This document shows, one piece after another, positions 25,119 through 34,180 of a stretch of DNA of 64,000 nt; the first letter of the stretch is position 1; each line of letters begins with the position of its first letter. This DNA comes from Symbiodolus clandestinus (GTDB taxonomy: Bacteria; Pseudomonadota; Gammaproteobacteria; Enterobacterales; G038960095): assembly GCA_038960095.1 (NCBI GenBank), contig CP152425.1, forward strand, positions 806,001-870,000. The letters are read 5' to 3'. The position numbers and the translations under genes were made by a program. The notes beneath the pieces are model-generated. The model made no database searches. It was not told where the DNA came from and saw nothing but the letters and a program-made list of their open reading frames with translations.

Positions 25119-27686
25119 CTAATCACTTTGAGATTCAAGGGTATGCTGCTTTAAGCGATATAACCAACTCAACGCTTCACGAGGAGCCAGGCTATCAGGC
25201 TCCAAGGTTGCTAACATTGCCAGCGCAGGGTGTAGTCGGGTTGTTTGGACTGGTGATGTAGTTGCTGTCGGCGGGTGAATAGGTACTGCCGCGGTAGCTT
25301 CTAGTTGTGCTAGTTTTCGCTGTGCACGCTCTAATACTAGAGCGGGTATGCCAGCTAATTTGGCTACCGCTAGCCCATAACTCTTGCTAGCTGCCCCCTC
25401 AGCAATCGTATGCATAAAAGCGATCCCCTGCGCATGCTCGGTGGCGCTAACATGCAAATTACGAACCTGAGTGTATTGCTCTGCTAAGGTTGTTAACTCA
25501 AAATAGTGGGTAGCAAATAAAGTCAGCGCTTTTAAATCATTGACCAAAGTCTCAGCACAAGCCCAAGCTAACGATAACCCATCATAGGTGGCAGTGCCGC
25601 GACCAATTTCATCCAATAATACTAAGCTTTGGTGGGTCGCATTATGCAAAATATTAGCGGTTTCACTCATCTCTACCATAAAGGTCGAACGGCCAGCCGT
25701 CAAATCATCAGCTGCCCCAATCCGCGTAAAGATACGATCAATCGGCCCCAATTGACACTGTTGTACTGGCACAAAACTGCCTATATAGGCCAAGATGACA
25801 ATGAGCGCCGTTTGCCGCATATAGGTGCTTTTCCCCCCCATATTGGGCCCGGTAATGATGCACAAAGAGTGCTCTGGAGAGAGTGTTAAGGCATTGGCAA
25901 CAAAAGGCGTTTTCTGCAGCTGTTCAACCACCGGATGGCGACCAGCATCAATCCAAATCCCCGGCTGCTCACGGAAGCTCGGTCGCTGATAACCTAACTG
26001 TTCAGCCCGTTCTGCTAAGTTAACCAATACATCTAATTTAGCCAATGCCAAGGCACTCTGCTGTAACCCAGGCAAGTAGGGTAAACATTGTTCAAACAGC
26101 TGCTGATACAAGGCCTTTTCTAAAGCTAAGGCACGACTTTGAGCGGTTAATGCCTTCTCTTCATAACGTTTGAGTTCAGTAATGGTGTAGCGTTCAACAT
26201 TTTTTAAGGTCTGCAGCCGCTGGTAATGGCTCGGCACTAAATGGCGTTGCCCATGGCTGACTTGAATGTAGTAGCCATGGACTGCGGTAAAACCCACCTT
26301 TAAGCTGTCTATCTGGGTGGTTTGTCGTTCACGTCGCTCTAACTGGACCAAATAGTCACTGGCCCCTGCGGCGATTGCTCGCCACTCATCCAATTCAGCA
26401 TGGTAACCTTCGGCAATAACACCGCCATCCCGAATTAATAACGGCGGCTCTTCCACTAGTAGCTTGGTTAGTAGCTCCAATAGTTCGGAGAATTCACTCA
26501 CCGCTTGCCGCAATTGCTGCAACGAGTCTAAACGATAATTAGCCAGTTCCTGTTGAATCAATGGCAGCTGCTGTAGTGCTTGACGGATGCGCGCAAAATC
26601 ACGCGGTCGTGCATTGCGTAAGGCTATCCGTGCTAGCAGGCGCTCAAAGTCCCCGATGGGACGCAATAATAGTTGTAATTGCCCAACCCCGGCTTGCAAA
26701 GTAGCAATCGCCTGCTGCCGATCCTGCAAACGATTAATATCACGAATCGGCTGATGTAACCAACGCTTTAACAAACGACTCCCCATCGGGGTAACGGTTC
26801 GATCAAGAATCGCTGCTAAGGTGTTGTCGCTGGTCCCCGCCAGATTTTTTGTCAACTCTAAATGCTGCTGAGTCGCGGCATCCATTAAGATGAAATCTTG
26901 TTGATCTTCCCAAATCAATCGCCGAATGTGTGGTAAAGGGACCCGTTGTGTCTCTTTAACATAATGTAATAACGCTCCCGCCGCCCGTAATCCTAGGGAA
27001 GCGTTCTCAACACCAAAGCCATGCAAATCTTGAGTGCCAAACTGTAAATTCAGCTGCTGTCGAGCGGTGGTTAAAGAAAAAATCCAGGCATGCTGCCGTC
27101 GCAATCCTCGGCGCTGCTCAATAATCATAAAGGGTTCGAAAGCTTCTGGATAGAGCAATTCTGCCGGATCAGTCCGCTGTAGTGCTGCTAATAAAGCACT
27201 GGCATCAGTGGGTTCACTCAAGCAGAAGCGTCCACTGCTGATCTCCAAAGTAGCATAACCAAAGCATTCTGACTGATGCCAAACGGCTGCCAGCAGGTTG
27301 TCACGATGCTCAGGCAGTAAAGCCTCATCACTCAGCGTCCCGGGAGTAACAATGCGCACCACTTGCCGCTCCATCGGCCCTTTGCCGATTGTGGCGTCAC
27401 CTATCTGCTCACAAATAGCGACCGACTCACCTAATTGAACCAATTTAGCCAAATAGCTATCTACCGCATGATAGGGCACTCCAGCCATTGGGATAGGCTT
27501 ACCAGCAGATTGCCCACGTGTTGTTAAAGAGATAGCTAATAACTGAGCTGCCCGCTCAGCATCCTCATAAAACAGCTCGTAAAAATCGCCCATCCGATAA
27601 AATAGCAAGGTGTTGGGATGCTGCGCTTTAATCTGCCAATATTGCTGCATCATGGGAGTATGTGCGGTCAGTGAACTCTCTTTCAT
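25119..27686 (-). CDS. mutS: DNA mismatch repair protein MutS
   Basis: Recognises mismatches and starts methyl-directed repair with MutL. 855 residues, full length. Mismatch-binding MGDFYELF (Phe-X-Glu) near residue 36, connector and lever domains, then the ABC ATPase with Walker A ITGPNMGGKSTYMRQ (near 615), Walker B LVLLDEIGRGTATYDG, and the C-terminal tail. ATG at 27684-27686 follows a GAGGG ribosome binding site; a TTG one codon upstream is ignored. It converges on rpoS, the ancestral rpoS-mutS neighbourhood. Confidence 0.98.
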   Translation of the reverse strand: MKESSLTAHTPMMQQYWQIKAQHPNTLLFYRMGDFYELFYEDAERAAQLLAISLTTRGQSAGKPIPMAGVPYHAVDSYLAKLVQLGESVAICEQIGDATIGKGPMERQVVRIVTPGTLSDEALLPEHRDNLLAAVWHQSECFGYATLEISSGRFCLSEPTDASALLAALQRTDPAELLYPEAFEPFMIIEQRRGLRRQHAWIFSLTTARQQLNLQFGTQDLHGFGVENASLGLRAAGALLHYVKETQRVPLPHIRRLIWEDQQDFILMDAATQQHLELTKNLAGTSDNTLAAILDRTVTPMGSRLLKRWLHQPIRDINRLQDRQQAIATLQAGVGQLQLLLRPIGDFERLLARIALRNARPRDFARIRQALQQLPLIQQELANYRLDSLQQLRQAVSEFSELLELLTKLLVEEPPLLIRDGGVIAEGYHAELDEWRAIAAGASDYLVQLERRERQTTQIDSLKVGFTAVHGYYIQVSHGQRHLVPSHYQRLQTLKNVERYTITELKRYEEKALTAQSRALALEKALYQQLFEQCLPYLPGLQQSALALAKLDVLVNLAERAEQLGYQRPSFREQPGIWIDAGRHPVVEQLQKTPFVANALTLSPEHSLCIITGPNMGGKSTYMRQTALIVILAYIGSFVPVQQCQLGPIDRIFTRIGAADDLTAGRSTFMVEMSETANILHNATHQSLVLLDEIGRGTATYDGLSLAWACAETLVNDLKALTLFATHYFELTTLAEQYTQVRNLHVSATEHAQGIAFMHTIAEGAASKSYGLAVAKLAGIPALVLERAQRKLAQLEATAAVPIHPPTATTSPVQTTRLHPALAMLATLEPDSLAPREALSWLYRLKQHTLESQSD

Positions 27687-27881
27687 CAACCAAGACCCTC
27701 ACTCATGGACCTATTTTTAGTCGTTATCCCTATGACAACACTTGATTAACATCATAATACTATTCGACATCATTGAGCAAATTTAAATTGATCGTCTAAT
27801 TATCCCTTAATGAGCTCACTGGATTAATTGAACCCATGGATAACCTTAAAGAGAAAATTCAAAAAAAATTCTAATAACTCA

Positions 27882-28030
27882 AAATTTAGGTAGTGCCTCT
27901 AATCGGAACTTTTGTTGCGTGTTGTGATAAAAGGTAACGATTAGAGAGTAGGTTAAAAAACCGTTCAAATGGCACTAGTGGAAATTTGATAAAGTTAGCC
28001 ACATGCCATTCTGAGGCACTACTTAAATTT
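27882..28030. repeat. MITE-like repeat with 18-bp terminal inverted repeats (copy 1)
   Basis: 149-bp palindromic element: left arm 27882-27899 (aaatttaggtagtgcctc) and right arm 28013-28030 are inverted copies with one mismatch. Inside are smaller inverted repeats (ctctaatcg / cgattagag; ggtt / aacc). Its first ~100 bp recur in the same orientation at 46692-46793. No coding potential. It lies about 200 bp upstream of mutS. Confidence 0.7.
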
Positions 28031-28137
28031 ATAGGGAAAAATGATAAATAATAGTATTAATTTATTTTAAATATAGTAAAATATAAGTTCGCTCAAATAA
28101 TTATTTAAAAAAGTACTTTTATCGGAACACTCCTATT

Positions 28138-28368
28138 ATGGTGATTATCTCCCGTTTACACCATTACTGGAGTTGTCATTAGTTTTATGCCGGATTGCTA
28201 TTGTTGTTTCACAATATCATTTGGTTCTGGCAAAATCAATTTGCTGTTTTGATCTTCTATCCCATAATCTTAGCAGTTATACTGTTGAAAAATTTTAGCG
28301 CTAAATTATCCTGGCCGGACCCGTTGAAACAACAGTTAATGAGTGTTAGCAGATATGCTGAAAATTGA
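28138..28368 (+). pseudogene. Possible decayed small membrane-protein gene
   Basis: A frame of 76 codons from ATG 28138 to TGA 28366 is interrupted by a single TAG at 28180-28182. After the stop it encodes a very hydrophobic stretch (FYAGLLLLFHNIIWFWQNQFAV and IILAVILLKN) compatible with two membrane helices and a basic tail. Not assigned to a family. AT-rich like the island that follows. Confidence 0.3.
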
Positions 28369-28605
28369 ATTTATTGCTTCTCCTGCCAATCCCCTGCAAC
28401 GGTTATGCATTGCTTTTATTGCTCCGTCGGAAAAATGACTATATACCCTATATTTTTTAATAATTTTAATACTAAGCAGTCATGGGCAGAAAAAATCCTA
28501 TAAAAGATAGCCCATTTATAAAAAATTTCTGCTTTCGATGGTTATTCAAAAAATTACCCAGTTTGCCAAGCGTCCATTAATCTTGCATGAAAAATAATCG
28601 GTCTC

Positions 28606-29343
28606 TCACAAAGATTTATGATAATCTTTTATTTCTCTGCGCCAGCGATCTATTTCAATACTTAGATTAATGTTTTGTTTTTCAATAGATCTTAAACACT
28701 CATTTCTTACTGCAGGAGTACAGTTTTCATCCAAAATAATTTGACGATCATCGAGATCCAAAGGCACTTCTTGTAATTTTTTGAAGATTTCCTGTTGGCC
28801 TAAAGTTAATCGTGATGATTGCTGATTCTGCTTCAAAGCTGATAACTGCTGAGAAAGTATACTTGGTTTACCACTGATACGGCGTTGCTGTTTTAGCTGC
28901 TCGTTATAACACGCTATAAATTTTTTCTGTTCAGTAGGATTTAAATCACTAACCGATAAGTTATCGGTAGTACCTACCAAAGGATTAATTAATGGCTGAT
29001 ACTTTTTTAATAATGGTGAAACGTGAATAATTTTTGTAGATAAAATTCTGAAAACCGGAGAACTAGAATAGACAATTCGTCTCATATTAAATTGTTTAGA
29101 CATCGGTAAGTAATTAGGAAGCTGGCTAATAAATCCTTGGGGATTAACCGCTGGATTATACTGACCCAGGCGTGAATACCCTAAATTTTTAGGGGAACCA
29201 GGGTAAGCTAATGGATATTGAGTATAATAGGTGATTTTCCTGGTGTTGTTTTGTCCATATAAATTATCCTGATTAATAGGATAATAAGGAAAAGTTTTCC
29301 ATGATATCGTCCTACCCACACCTAAGTTGTTTAAATAATTCAT
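28606..29343 (-). CDS. Hypothetical protein, Gln/Asn/Tyr-rich, unrecognised
   Basis: 245 residues from ATG at 29341-29343; no family recognised. The N-terminal 130 residues are rich in Tyr, Asn and Pro (e.g. NNTRKITYYTQYPLAYPG) with no signal peptide. The C-terminal half is charged and helical (QQLSALKQNQQSSRLTLGQQEIFKKL, DRWRREIKDYHKSL). Low G+C compared with the housekeeping genes, and isolated by ~300 bp from the peptidase gene upstream. Could be a secreted effector or an orphan; nothing in the sequence decides. Confidence 0.55.
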   Translation of the reverse strand: MNYLNNLGVGRTISWKTFPYYPINQDNLYGQNNTRKITYYTQYPLAYPGSPKNLGYSRLGQYNPAVNPQGFISQLPNYLPMSKQFNMRRIVYSSSPVFRILSTKIIHVSPLLKKYQPLINPLVGTTDNLSVSDLNPTEQKKFIACYNEQLKQQRRISGKPSILSQQLSALKQNQQSSRLTLGQQEIFKKLQEVPLDLDDRQIILDENCTPAVRNECLRSIEKQNINLSIEIDRWRREIKDYHKSL

Positions 29344-29661
29344 AATCTGCTCACTATATATTATCAATTAAATTTGTACTATTATTGTAATTTTAAAGCA
29401 AACACAAAAGTACTCTGTAGAAAACCTGAATAACTTATATCCTGATCGCTATTTATCAAAAAATAAGCTATTTCTGGAAAAGAGATGTGAAAAGCTTAAA
29501 GCACGAATAGCCGTAATGGATATCTAAGCCAGATGGTCATCAGCGAGATCTCCTGCCTGGAATTGCTGCTGATCTATCGCCAGCCTTGATAAGGATCTGT
29601 AAATTAGGCGGCATTGATCTTATCAATTTGTTAACACTTTATCCCTCAAATCGCGTCAAGA
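29344..29661. other. Gap holding short coding-like debris
   Basis: About 320 bp. On the plus strand around 29430-29528 a run reads like protein (YPDRYLSKNKLFLEKRCEK) and ends at a stop; it has no start or partner. No terminator with a clear U tract was found behind the peptidase gene. Probably gene remains. Confidence 0.3.
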
Positions 29662-31284
29662 TCAGTTTATTGCACAACAAATCTGAAGTATTTCTGCAAG
29701 GAAATTAACCATCTTTTTTTCTCTTATCAGAGAGAATTGTAAAGAGGAATGAGTCCCATCATCTATATACGCAGTCACATTTTGGGTACCCTTGAGTTTT
29801 TTTAATAAAGTAATCGCAGGTTTGATTGTCAAAATTTCATCATGGCGACCTAAAAGAAGTAATGTCTTTACCTTCGACATGATTAAAGTACAAGCATACC
29901 GTTTAACCGTAATAGAAGAAATATCTGATGGAGAGAATTTTCGAATAAAGAAACTAAGATCTCCATCTTCCTCTTGAACACGTCTCATATGAAACGGTAA
30001 ATCAATTAAAGGATTTGTTAACGCAAGAGCGAGAATATTTGTATCTATTTTATAGGCGTTAGTTAACAATTCAAGGGCAAGCGTACCACCAAAGCTTCCT
30101 CCAATTAAAGCGAGGCTTGTATGAGGAGAAGCTTTATTAATCCAGTTAATGATTGGAGTAATTGTGCCCTCTAAAACATTTTGATTAACAGACTCTCTAT
30201 AATGACGTCCAAATCCTTTAGAACCGGCATAATTTAAAATATGAAAATTAACATTTGATTTGGAAAAAGAGTTAATGACCAGTGGTAAACGAGGATTATC
30301 CCATTCTAATGATTCAGGTCCACCATGAAGAAAAATAATGTTTAAGCATGGCATTGCTGATGAAATTATAGACAAAATCTTAAGTTTATTATCATCGTAG
30401 TATAGTCTTTTGAGATCAGGATTTCCAGGAAACAAGGAGATTTTATAATTCATTTTATTATCACAAAGATACGCGCCTTCTGATGATCCAGTAATAAAGA
30501 ACATAATTTCGTTATCTTTTTGGATTGGCTGAATAGTGCCAAAAAGTTGTCCACTGATACAGGGATTATGTGGGGTTCTATGTTTATTAAAATCATAAAT
30601 ATCAATATATTGTTGGCCATTTTTATTTAAAATAATATAAATGTAATGATGATTCTCATCATAGAGAGCATTAATAGGTCGCTCATTTTTTTCCGATAGA
30701 AGTAGAGAAGTATTTTTGTTAGCAGCAAGAAAAAACAGGTCGGTACTATGCTCAGTCTCGACTGTATAGATAACCCCAGAGTCAGAAATACAACAAATGA
30801 TATCGAAAGTAACGATATCATTGTTAACAGCAATCGTTCTGCATTCAGTATCTATTCGCCAATTATTTTTTGAGTCAATGGTCTTTGTTGATAACCGCTC
30901 AATACCATGTTCCATACATTCAGTTTTTTTGGAATAAGGTATATATTTTATAATTTTTGGTTTTGATTGATTAAAATACAAAATAATTTCTATAGCATCT
31001 ATATTATAACATAAAGAAAAATCATCAACTTCAGGTAAGTTATCATCACGATAAACAATATTTAATTTATTAAAAGTTATTTTTGTTTTTATGACATATT
31101 CTTGTTGTTTTTGCTCCAGTGTGAAAATATTACAATGATAAAATACAAGTAAATTTTCTTTCTTTAGCTTTAAGTTATTTATATTGAGCTTATAAATATC
31201 TCTATGGTTATTAGAAAATAATAGAAAATTCTCTCTGAAAACAATAGGTATTAGTCCACTAATTAAATGTTCATTCGGCAGCAT
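29662..31284 (-). CDS. S9-type (prolyl-oligopeptidase-like) serine peptidase/hydrolase
   Basis: 540 residues. N-terminal ~290 residues are strand-rich and propeller-like; the C-terminal part is an alpha/beta hydrolase with IIFLHGGPESLEW (oxyanion region, near 330), the nucleophile elbow ALIGGSFGGTLAL (Ser near 390), Asp in LLLGRHDEIL (near 478) and His in DDGTHSSLQF (near 508). This is the S9 order Ser-Asp-His and looks catalytically complete. No signal peptide. Its ATG overlaps the end of the MFS gene by 14 bases, so it belongs to the same operon. Likely job: cleaving a peptide made by the operon, or a resistance/maturation enzyme; inference only. Markedly AT-rich. Confidence 0.75.
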   Translation of the reverse strand: MLPNEHLISGLIPIVFRENFLLFSNNHRDIYKLNINNLKLKKENLLVFYHCNIFTLEQKQQEYVIKTKITFNKLNIVYRDDNLPEVDDFSLCYNIDAIEIILYFNQSKPKIIKYIPYSKKTECMEHGIERLSTKTIDSKNNWRIDTECRTIAVNNDIVTFDIICCISDSGVIYTVETEHSTDLFFLAANKNTSLLLSEKNERPINALYDENHHYIYIILNKNGQQYIDIYDFNKHRTPHNPCISGQLFGTIQPIQKDNEIMFFITGSSEGAYLCDNKMNYKISLFPGNPDLKRLYYDDNKLKILSIISSAMPCLNIIFLHGGPESLEWDNPRLPLVINSFSKSNVNFHILNYAGSKGFGRHYRESVNQNVLEGTITPIINWINKASPHTSLALIGGSFGGTLALELLTNAYKIDTNILALALTNPLIDLPFHMRRVQEEDGDLSFFIRKFSPSDISSITVKRYACTLIMSKVKTLLLLGRHDEILTIKPAITLLKKLKGTQNVTAYIDDGTHSSLQFSLIREKKMVNFLAEILQICCAIN

Positions 31285-32467
31285 AGGCTTTTCTTAGATC
31301 TGAAGATTTTGTGCAGAGAATAAATAATACAGTTCCTAAAATAATAAATAGGGATAAGATAAAAGGATAGTGAGTAAGAATATTTTTTTTATATAAAATA
31401 GGCATCATTCCTCCACCGATAATATCACCTAATAAAAAAGAAGTTTGCGTAATTCCAAAAAATATCATTAAATTTTTCTTATCCACAATGGACATTTCAA
31501 TTATCTCTATGAGAAGAGAATTAATGGTACGAAATGTATAGAACAAGATGATCATAACTGCGTAAGCTAATGTCCACTTCATGGTAAAGCAAAAGAAAGA
31601 AAAATAAATACTTATAGAAGATGATATAGAAAAAAACAGTAGATCTAAGGTTTTTTTTCTCGTATTTGAAAATAGATAAATATAAGTGTTTTTTAATATA
31701 AAACCCGTTACAACCCCTAAAAATAGGATGAAACCAATTTTATTGATTGAAAATCCAATTTTTTTCATAAAAATAGGAATTAATGGTAGTATGATGGCTG
31801 ACGACACCCCTAAAACAAACATAGAAAGAAAGGCGTAGAAAAAAAGAGATTTATGACTAACAATAAAATCTACAGTAGTAACCGTTGAGGATGCTGTTGA
31901 CGACTTTACGTTAAAATCACTACAAGAAAATTCTGTTTTCCAAGGAATAAATAAAAAACTGGACATTGTTAAAAATCCAGTTATCAATAGAGCGATTTGG
32001 TAACTATCTGTACTAAAAATTCCTACTATGCTGACTAATGCGCCTGATAAGACAGCGCCTAAGCTTTGCGAAATAGTAAATATATTATTAGAGTGAAGAA
32101 TAACTTTATCACGTACTGTGACATCTATTTCAATGATTAATCTCTTTAAAGCTAGTCCAACGATACTGGCTCCTATCCCTGCCGTTATACCAGATATTAA
32201 TGCGGTTTCGATATTGATAGGAAATGCTCTCAAAATTAAACCTAAACTATATAAGAAAAAACCTATTGCAAGCGAAATAGGCAGGCTACATTTTCTGATG
32301 ATCCCCACATAAATAAAGGCAAAGCTGCCCACTAAAGCCATGGCCACATAGGAAACAGAAAACAGTTCAATTTTTCCAGTACTCTCCCAATAAATAGGAT
32401 GAAGTGTTTTCGAGATCCACATAGGAAAGTAGAATATTGCATTGAGTATAAATATAATTTTAATCAT
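31271..32467 (-). CDS. Major facilitator superfamily transporter
   Basis: 398-residue inner-membrane protein with about 12 hydrophobic segments and a central cytoplasmic loop near 180-200. ATG at 32465-32467 (MIKIIFILNAIFYFPMW) is chosen because it places the first membrane helix at the N-terminus and overlaps the TPR gene stop by 8 bases; the frame is open further upstream but inside the TPR gene. Substrate unknown; in this operon it would be expected to export the small peptide or its product. Very low G+C. Confidence 0.8.
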   Translation of the reverse strand: MIKIIFILNAIFYFPMWISKTLHPIYWESTGKIELFSVSYVAMALVGSFAFIYVGIIRKCSLPISLAIGFFLYSLGLILRAFPINIETALISGITAGIGASIVGLALKRLIIEIDVTVRDKVILHSNNIFTISQSLGAVLSGALVSIVGIFSTDSYQIALLITGFLTMSSFLFIPWKTEFSCSDFNVKSSTASSTVTTVDFIVSHKSLFFYAFLSMFVLGVSSAIILPLIPIFMKKIGFSINKIGFILFLGVVTGFILKNTYIYLFSNTRKKTLDLLFFSISSSISIYFSFFCFTMKWTLAYAVMIILFYTFRTINSLLIEIIEMSIVDKKNLMIFFGITQTSFLLGDIIGGGMMPILYKKNILTHYPFILSLFIILGTVLFILCTKSSDLRKAYAAE

Positions 32468-33617
32468 ATTTAATCGCCGATTTAATATATTCAATATTGT
32501 TGATAATATGTTGATTACCAGGACAAACATTCAATGCTTCTGTAAGAATATGAACCCCTTTAGAAATGGATTTTTGACAGGCTTGCTCAGCTTGTAAAAT
32601 AAACCATTCAGATAAAAACTGACTGTGATGTGTGGGACACACTCTACTGAGCAAGTCATACTTGCCAGTTAATGATTGAACATAAGCATAGTTATAAGCG
32701 GTTACATCATCGCCAGAGAGTTCCCAAGCCATTTTGGCATGATATTCAGCGCTACTGAGATCATCTTCATCCAGTTTGATTAAACTATAGTGATAATGGC
32801 TATCACTGTGATAAGGATTAATAGTTAAAGCTTGCTCAACACAAATTTTGAATCCTTGCAAATCTCCTTTTAACTGCCTGCATAGACCCATTTCAATATG
32901 ATATTCAGTAAAAGTATAATCTATCTCCAGTAGCTCCTGATATTTTTCAATTGCTTTATCGTATTGCATCAGCTTCTTGTAACATTGGCAAATATTATAA
33001 ATAAGTACTGATTTATGCATATAATACTTATCTTCTACCCCTGTCAGCGTTTTTATTCCCCAATTCAATAGATCAATCGCTTTTTTTTCTTTTCCTTCTT
33101 TAAATAAAACTAATCCATACCCATTACGATTAAAAACAGTATAAAACTGCTTTTCTGTTTCATCTAGATAATCTAGAGCACCACTTTTAATAATAGAAAA
33201 AGCATCTTCAAGATACTTTTTTCCTTTCTCTAAGTTAAGTTTATTAAACTTGTGGTGTCGTAAGTAGAGCATTGATAATGGATAATTTGCTTTGACAATG
33301 GAAAGAGGTATTTGATCGATTTTACTCAAGTTATAATAATACTCAGCTTCTAGCGGTTTCATCATACAATTTTTTATTGTTCCAATAATATTAGCATGAG
33401 AACAATCGAATCCGATAAAATTTTTCATTCCATGCTCTAGCAAAGTCTCGGCAGTAAAAATATCGCCTGAGTTGATTATTTTTTCTATCGCATCTTGAAT
33501 CAAGGTTATATTACCATTTTTTCCTTTTAGAATTTCTTTGATCACAGCTATTTCATTTAAAGTTAGTGGAGAAAAATTGTCTTCTGGGCGGTTTATAAAT
33601 TGTACAACAACATTCAT
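32460..33617 (-). CDS. TPR protein, main (3') part of a frameshifted gene
   Basis: 385 residues from ATG 33615-33617; the open frame extends upstream past a GTG at 33635, and no start has a good ribosome binding site. At least four to five tetratricopeptide-like helical pairs lie between about residues 90 and 350 (e.g. NICQCYKKLMQYDKAIEKYQELL, IEMGLCRQLKGDLQGFKICVEQAL, YHYSLIKLDEDDLSSAEYHAKMA). Coding-like sequence continues upstream in this frame to the A6 run at 33707-33712, where it meets the 84-residue frame, so the two probably encode one ~494-residue protein. The DNA-binding or catalytic part, if any, is not recognised. Confidence 0.65.
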   Translation of the reverse strand: MNVVVQFINRPEDNFSPLTLNEIAVIKEILKGKNGNITLIQDAIEKIINSGDIFTAETLLEHGMKNFIGFDCSHANIIGTIKNCMMKPLEAEYYYNLSKIDQIPLSIVKANYPLSMLYLRHHKFNKLNLEKGKKYLEDAFSIIKSGALDYLDETEKQFYTVFNRNGYGLVLFKEGKEKKAIDLLNWGIKTLTGVEDKYYMHKSVLIYNICQCYKKLMQYDKAIEKYQELLEIDYTFTEYHIEMGLCRQLKGDLQGFKICVEQALTINPYHSDSHYHYSLIKLDEDDLSSAEYHAKMAWELSGDDVTAYNYAYVQSLTGKYDLLSRVCPTHHSQFLSEWFILQAEQACQKSISKGVHILTEALNVCPGNQHIINNIEYIKSAIKYD

Positions 33618-33688
33618 CCGCAACAATGCAGACACAAAATGATTTTTTAATGGAGAATGTAATTCTATTGTATAAAAATTAGCTTCTT

Positions 33689-33943
33689 TTATTCCTGTTT
33701 CCGAAATTTTTTCGCTAATTCAGAAACTATTCTAAATGTTCTATTACGTAAATAAAACCTAATCTGATTATTAGGATCGATTCTATCGGTGAGCGATAAA
33801 TTTTTTTTATCTATTTTCTCAAAAGGATATAGAAATTTATATTCAAGAGAATCTATTTTTTCTATAGGAAGATATTTTAATATAATGTTTCTAATTATGT
33901 AATATTCAAAAGGAATAGACTCAGCCATAAAAGAAAAATTCAT
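33689..33943 (-). CDS. N-terminal part of the frameshifted TPR protein (84-residue frame)
   Basis: ATG at 33941-33943 has a good AAGGATAA ribosome binding site and opens a frame of 84 codons, family unknown (starts MNFSFMAESIPFEYY). Codons 78-79 are AAA AAA within a run of six A; a -1 shift there avoids the stop five codons later and continues ISETGIKEANFYTIELHSP into the TPR frame without interruption for 415 codons. Either a mutation has broken the gene, or slippage at the A run restores the product. If taken as an independent protein, it is a small basic polypeptide of unknown role. Confidence 0.55.
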   Translation of the reverse strand: MNFSFMAESIPFEYYIIRNIILKYLPIEKIDSLEYKFLYPFEKIDKKNLSLTDRIDPNNQIRFYLRNRTFRIVSELAKKFRKQE

Positions 33944-33969
33944 CGTTATCCTTAACTAAATTTTTTAAT

Positions 33970-33997
33970 AGTAAAGGAGATTACTATCTCCTTTACT
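33970..33997 (-). promoter_or_regulatory. Strong stem-loop between peptide gene and TPR gene
   Basis: Perfect 12-bp inverted repeat with 4-base loop (agtaaaggagat / atctcctttact) in the 99-bp spacer. On the minus strand it is followed by ATTAAAAAATTT, not a U tract, so it is not a classic terminator; a partial terminator or RNA-stabilising hairpin that lets the first gene be made in excess is the likely role. Confidence 0.6.
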
Positions 33998-34042
33998 TTG
34001 ACTATATACTGTGTACTATAGATTACATAAAATAAACAAATT

Positions 34043-34114
34043 TTACTTCTTTTCATTATACATTACAGAGAAATCAACAGGCTTTACTTTAGGTTTACAC
34101 TTTATTAACTGCAT
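34043..34114 (-). CDS. Small peptide gene (23 residues), possible precursor or signal peptide
   Basis: ATG at 34112-34114, preceded by GGAGAAAG seven bases upstream, opens a 23-codon frame: MQLIKCKPK at the start, a Lys/Pro/Val-rich middle, and MYNEKK at the end. Seven Lys, one Cys (position 6), no signal peptide. It lies between a putative sigma-70 promoter and a strong stem-loop at the head of the TPR-MFS-S9 operon, the usual place for a precursor or pheromone gene. No known precursor family is recognised. Could also be a translated leader. Confidence 0.5.
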   Translation of the reverse strand: MQLIKCKPKVKPVDFSVMYNEKK

Positions 34115-34152
34115 AATCTTTCTCCATCTAATTTGTAAATATCCCACTTTAA

Positions 34153-34171
34153 CTGTTTATTAATTAAACAG
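34153..34171. promoter_or_regulatory. Palindrome upstream of the peptide gene
   Basis: ctgttta / taaacag, 7-bp arms with a 5-base AT-only loop, located between the putative -10 element and the peptide start codon. Could be an operator or a 5' UTR hairpin. Confidence 0.4.
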
Positions 34172-34180
34172 CTATTTCAT

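Noticed and set aside
33689..33943. 84-residue protein as a PqqD-like or RRE peptide-binding domain
   Set aside because: No PqqD motif can be aligned, and the frame more probably continues into the TPR protein.
34043..34114. Small peptide as PqqA or a microcin C-type precursor
   Set aside because: The conserved Glu-x3-Tyr of PqqA is missing and no pqqC/E or mccB-like gene is present.
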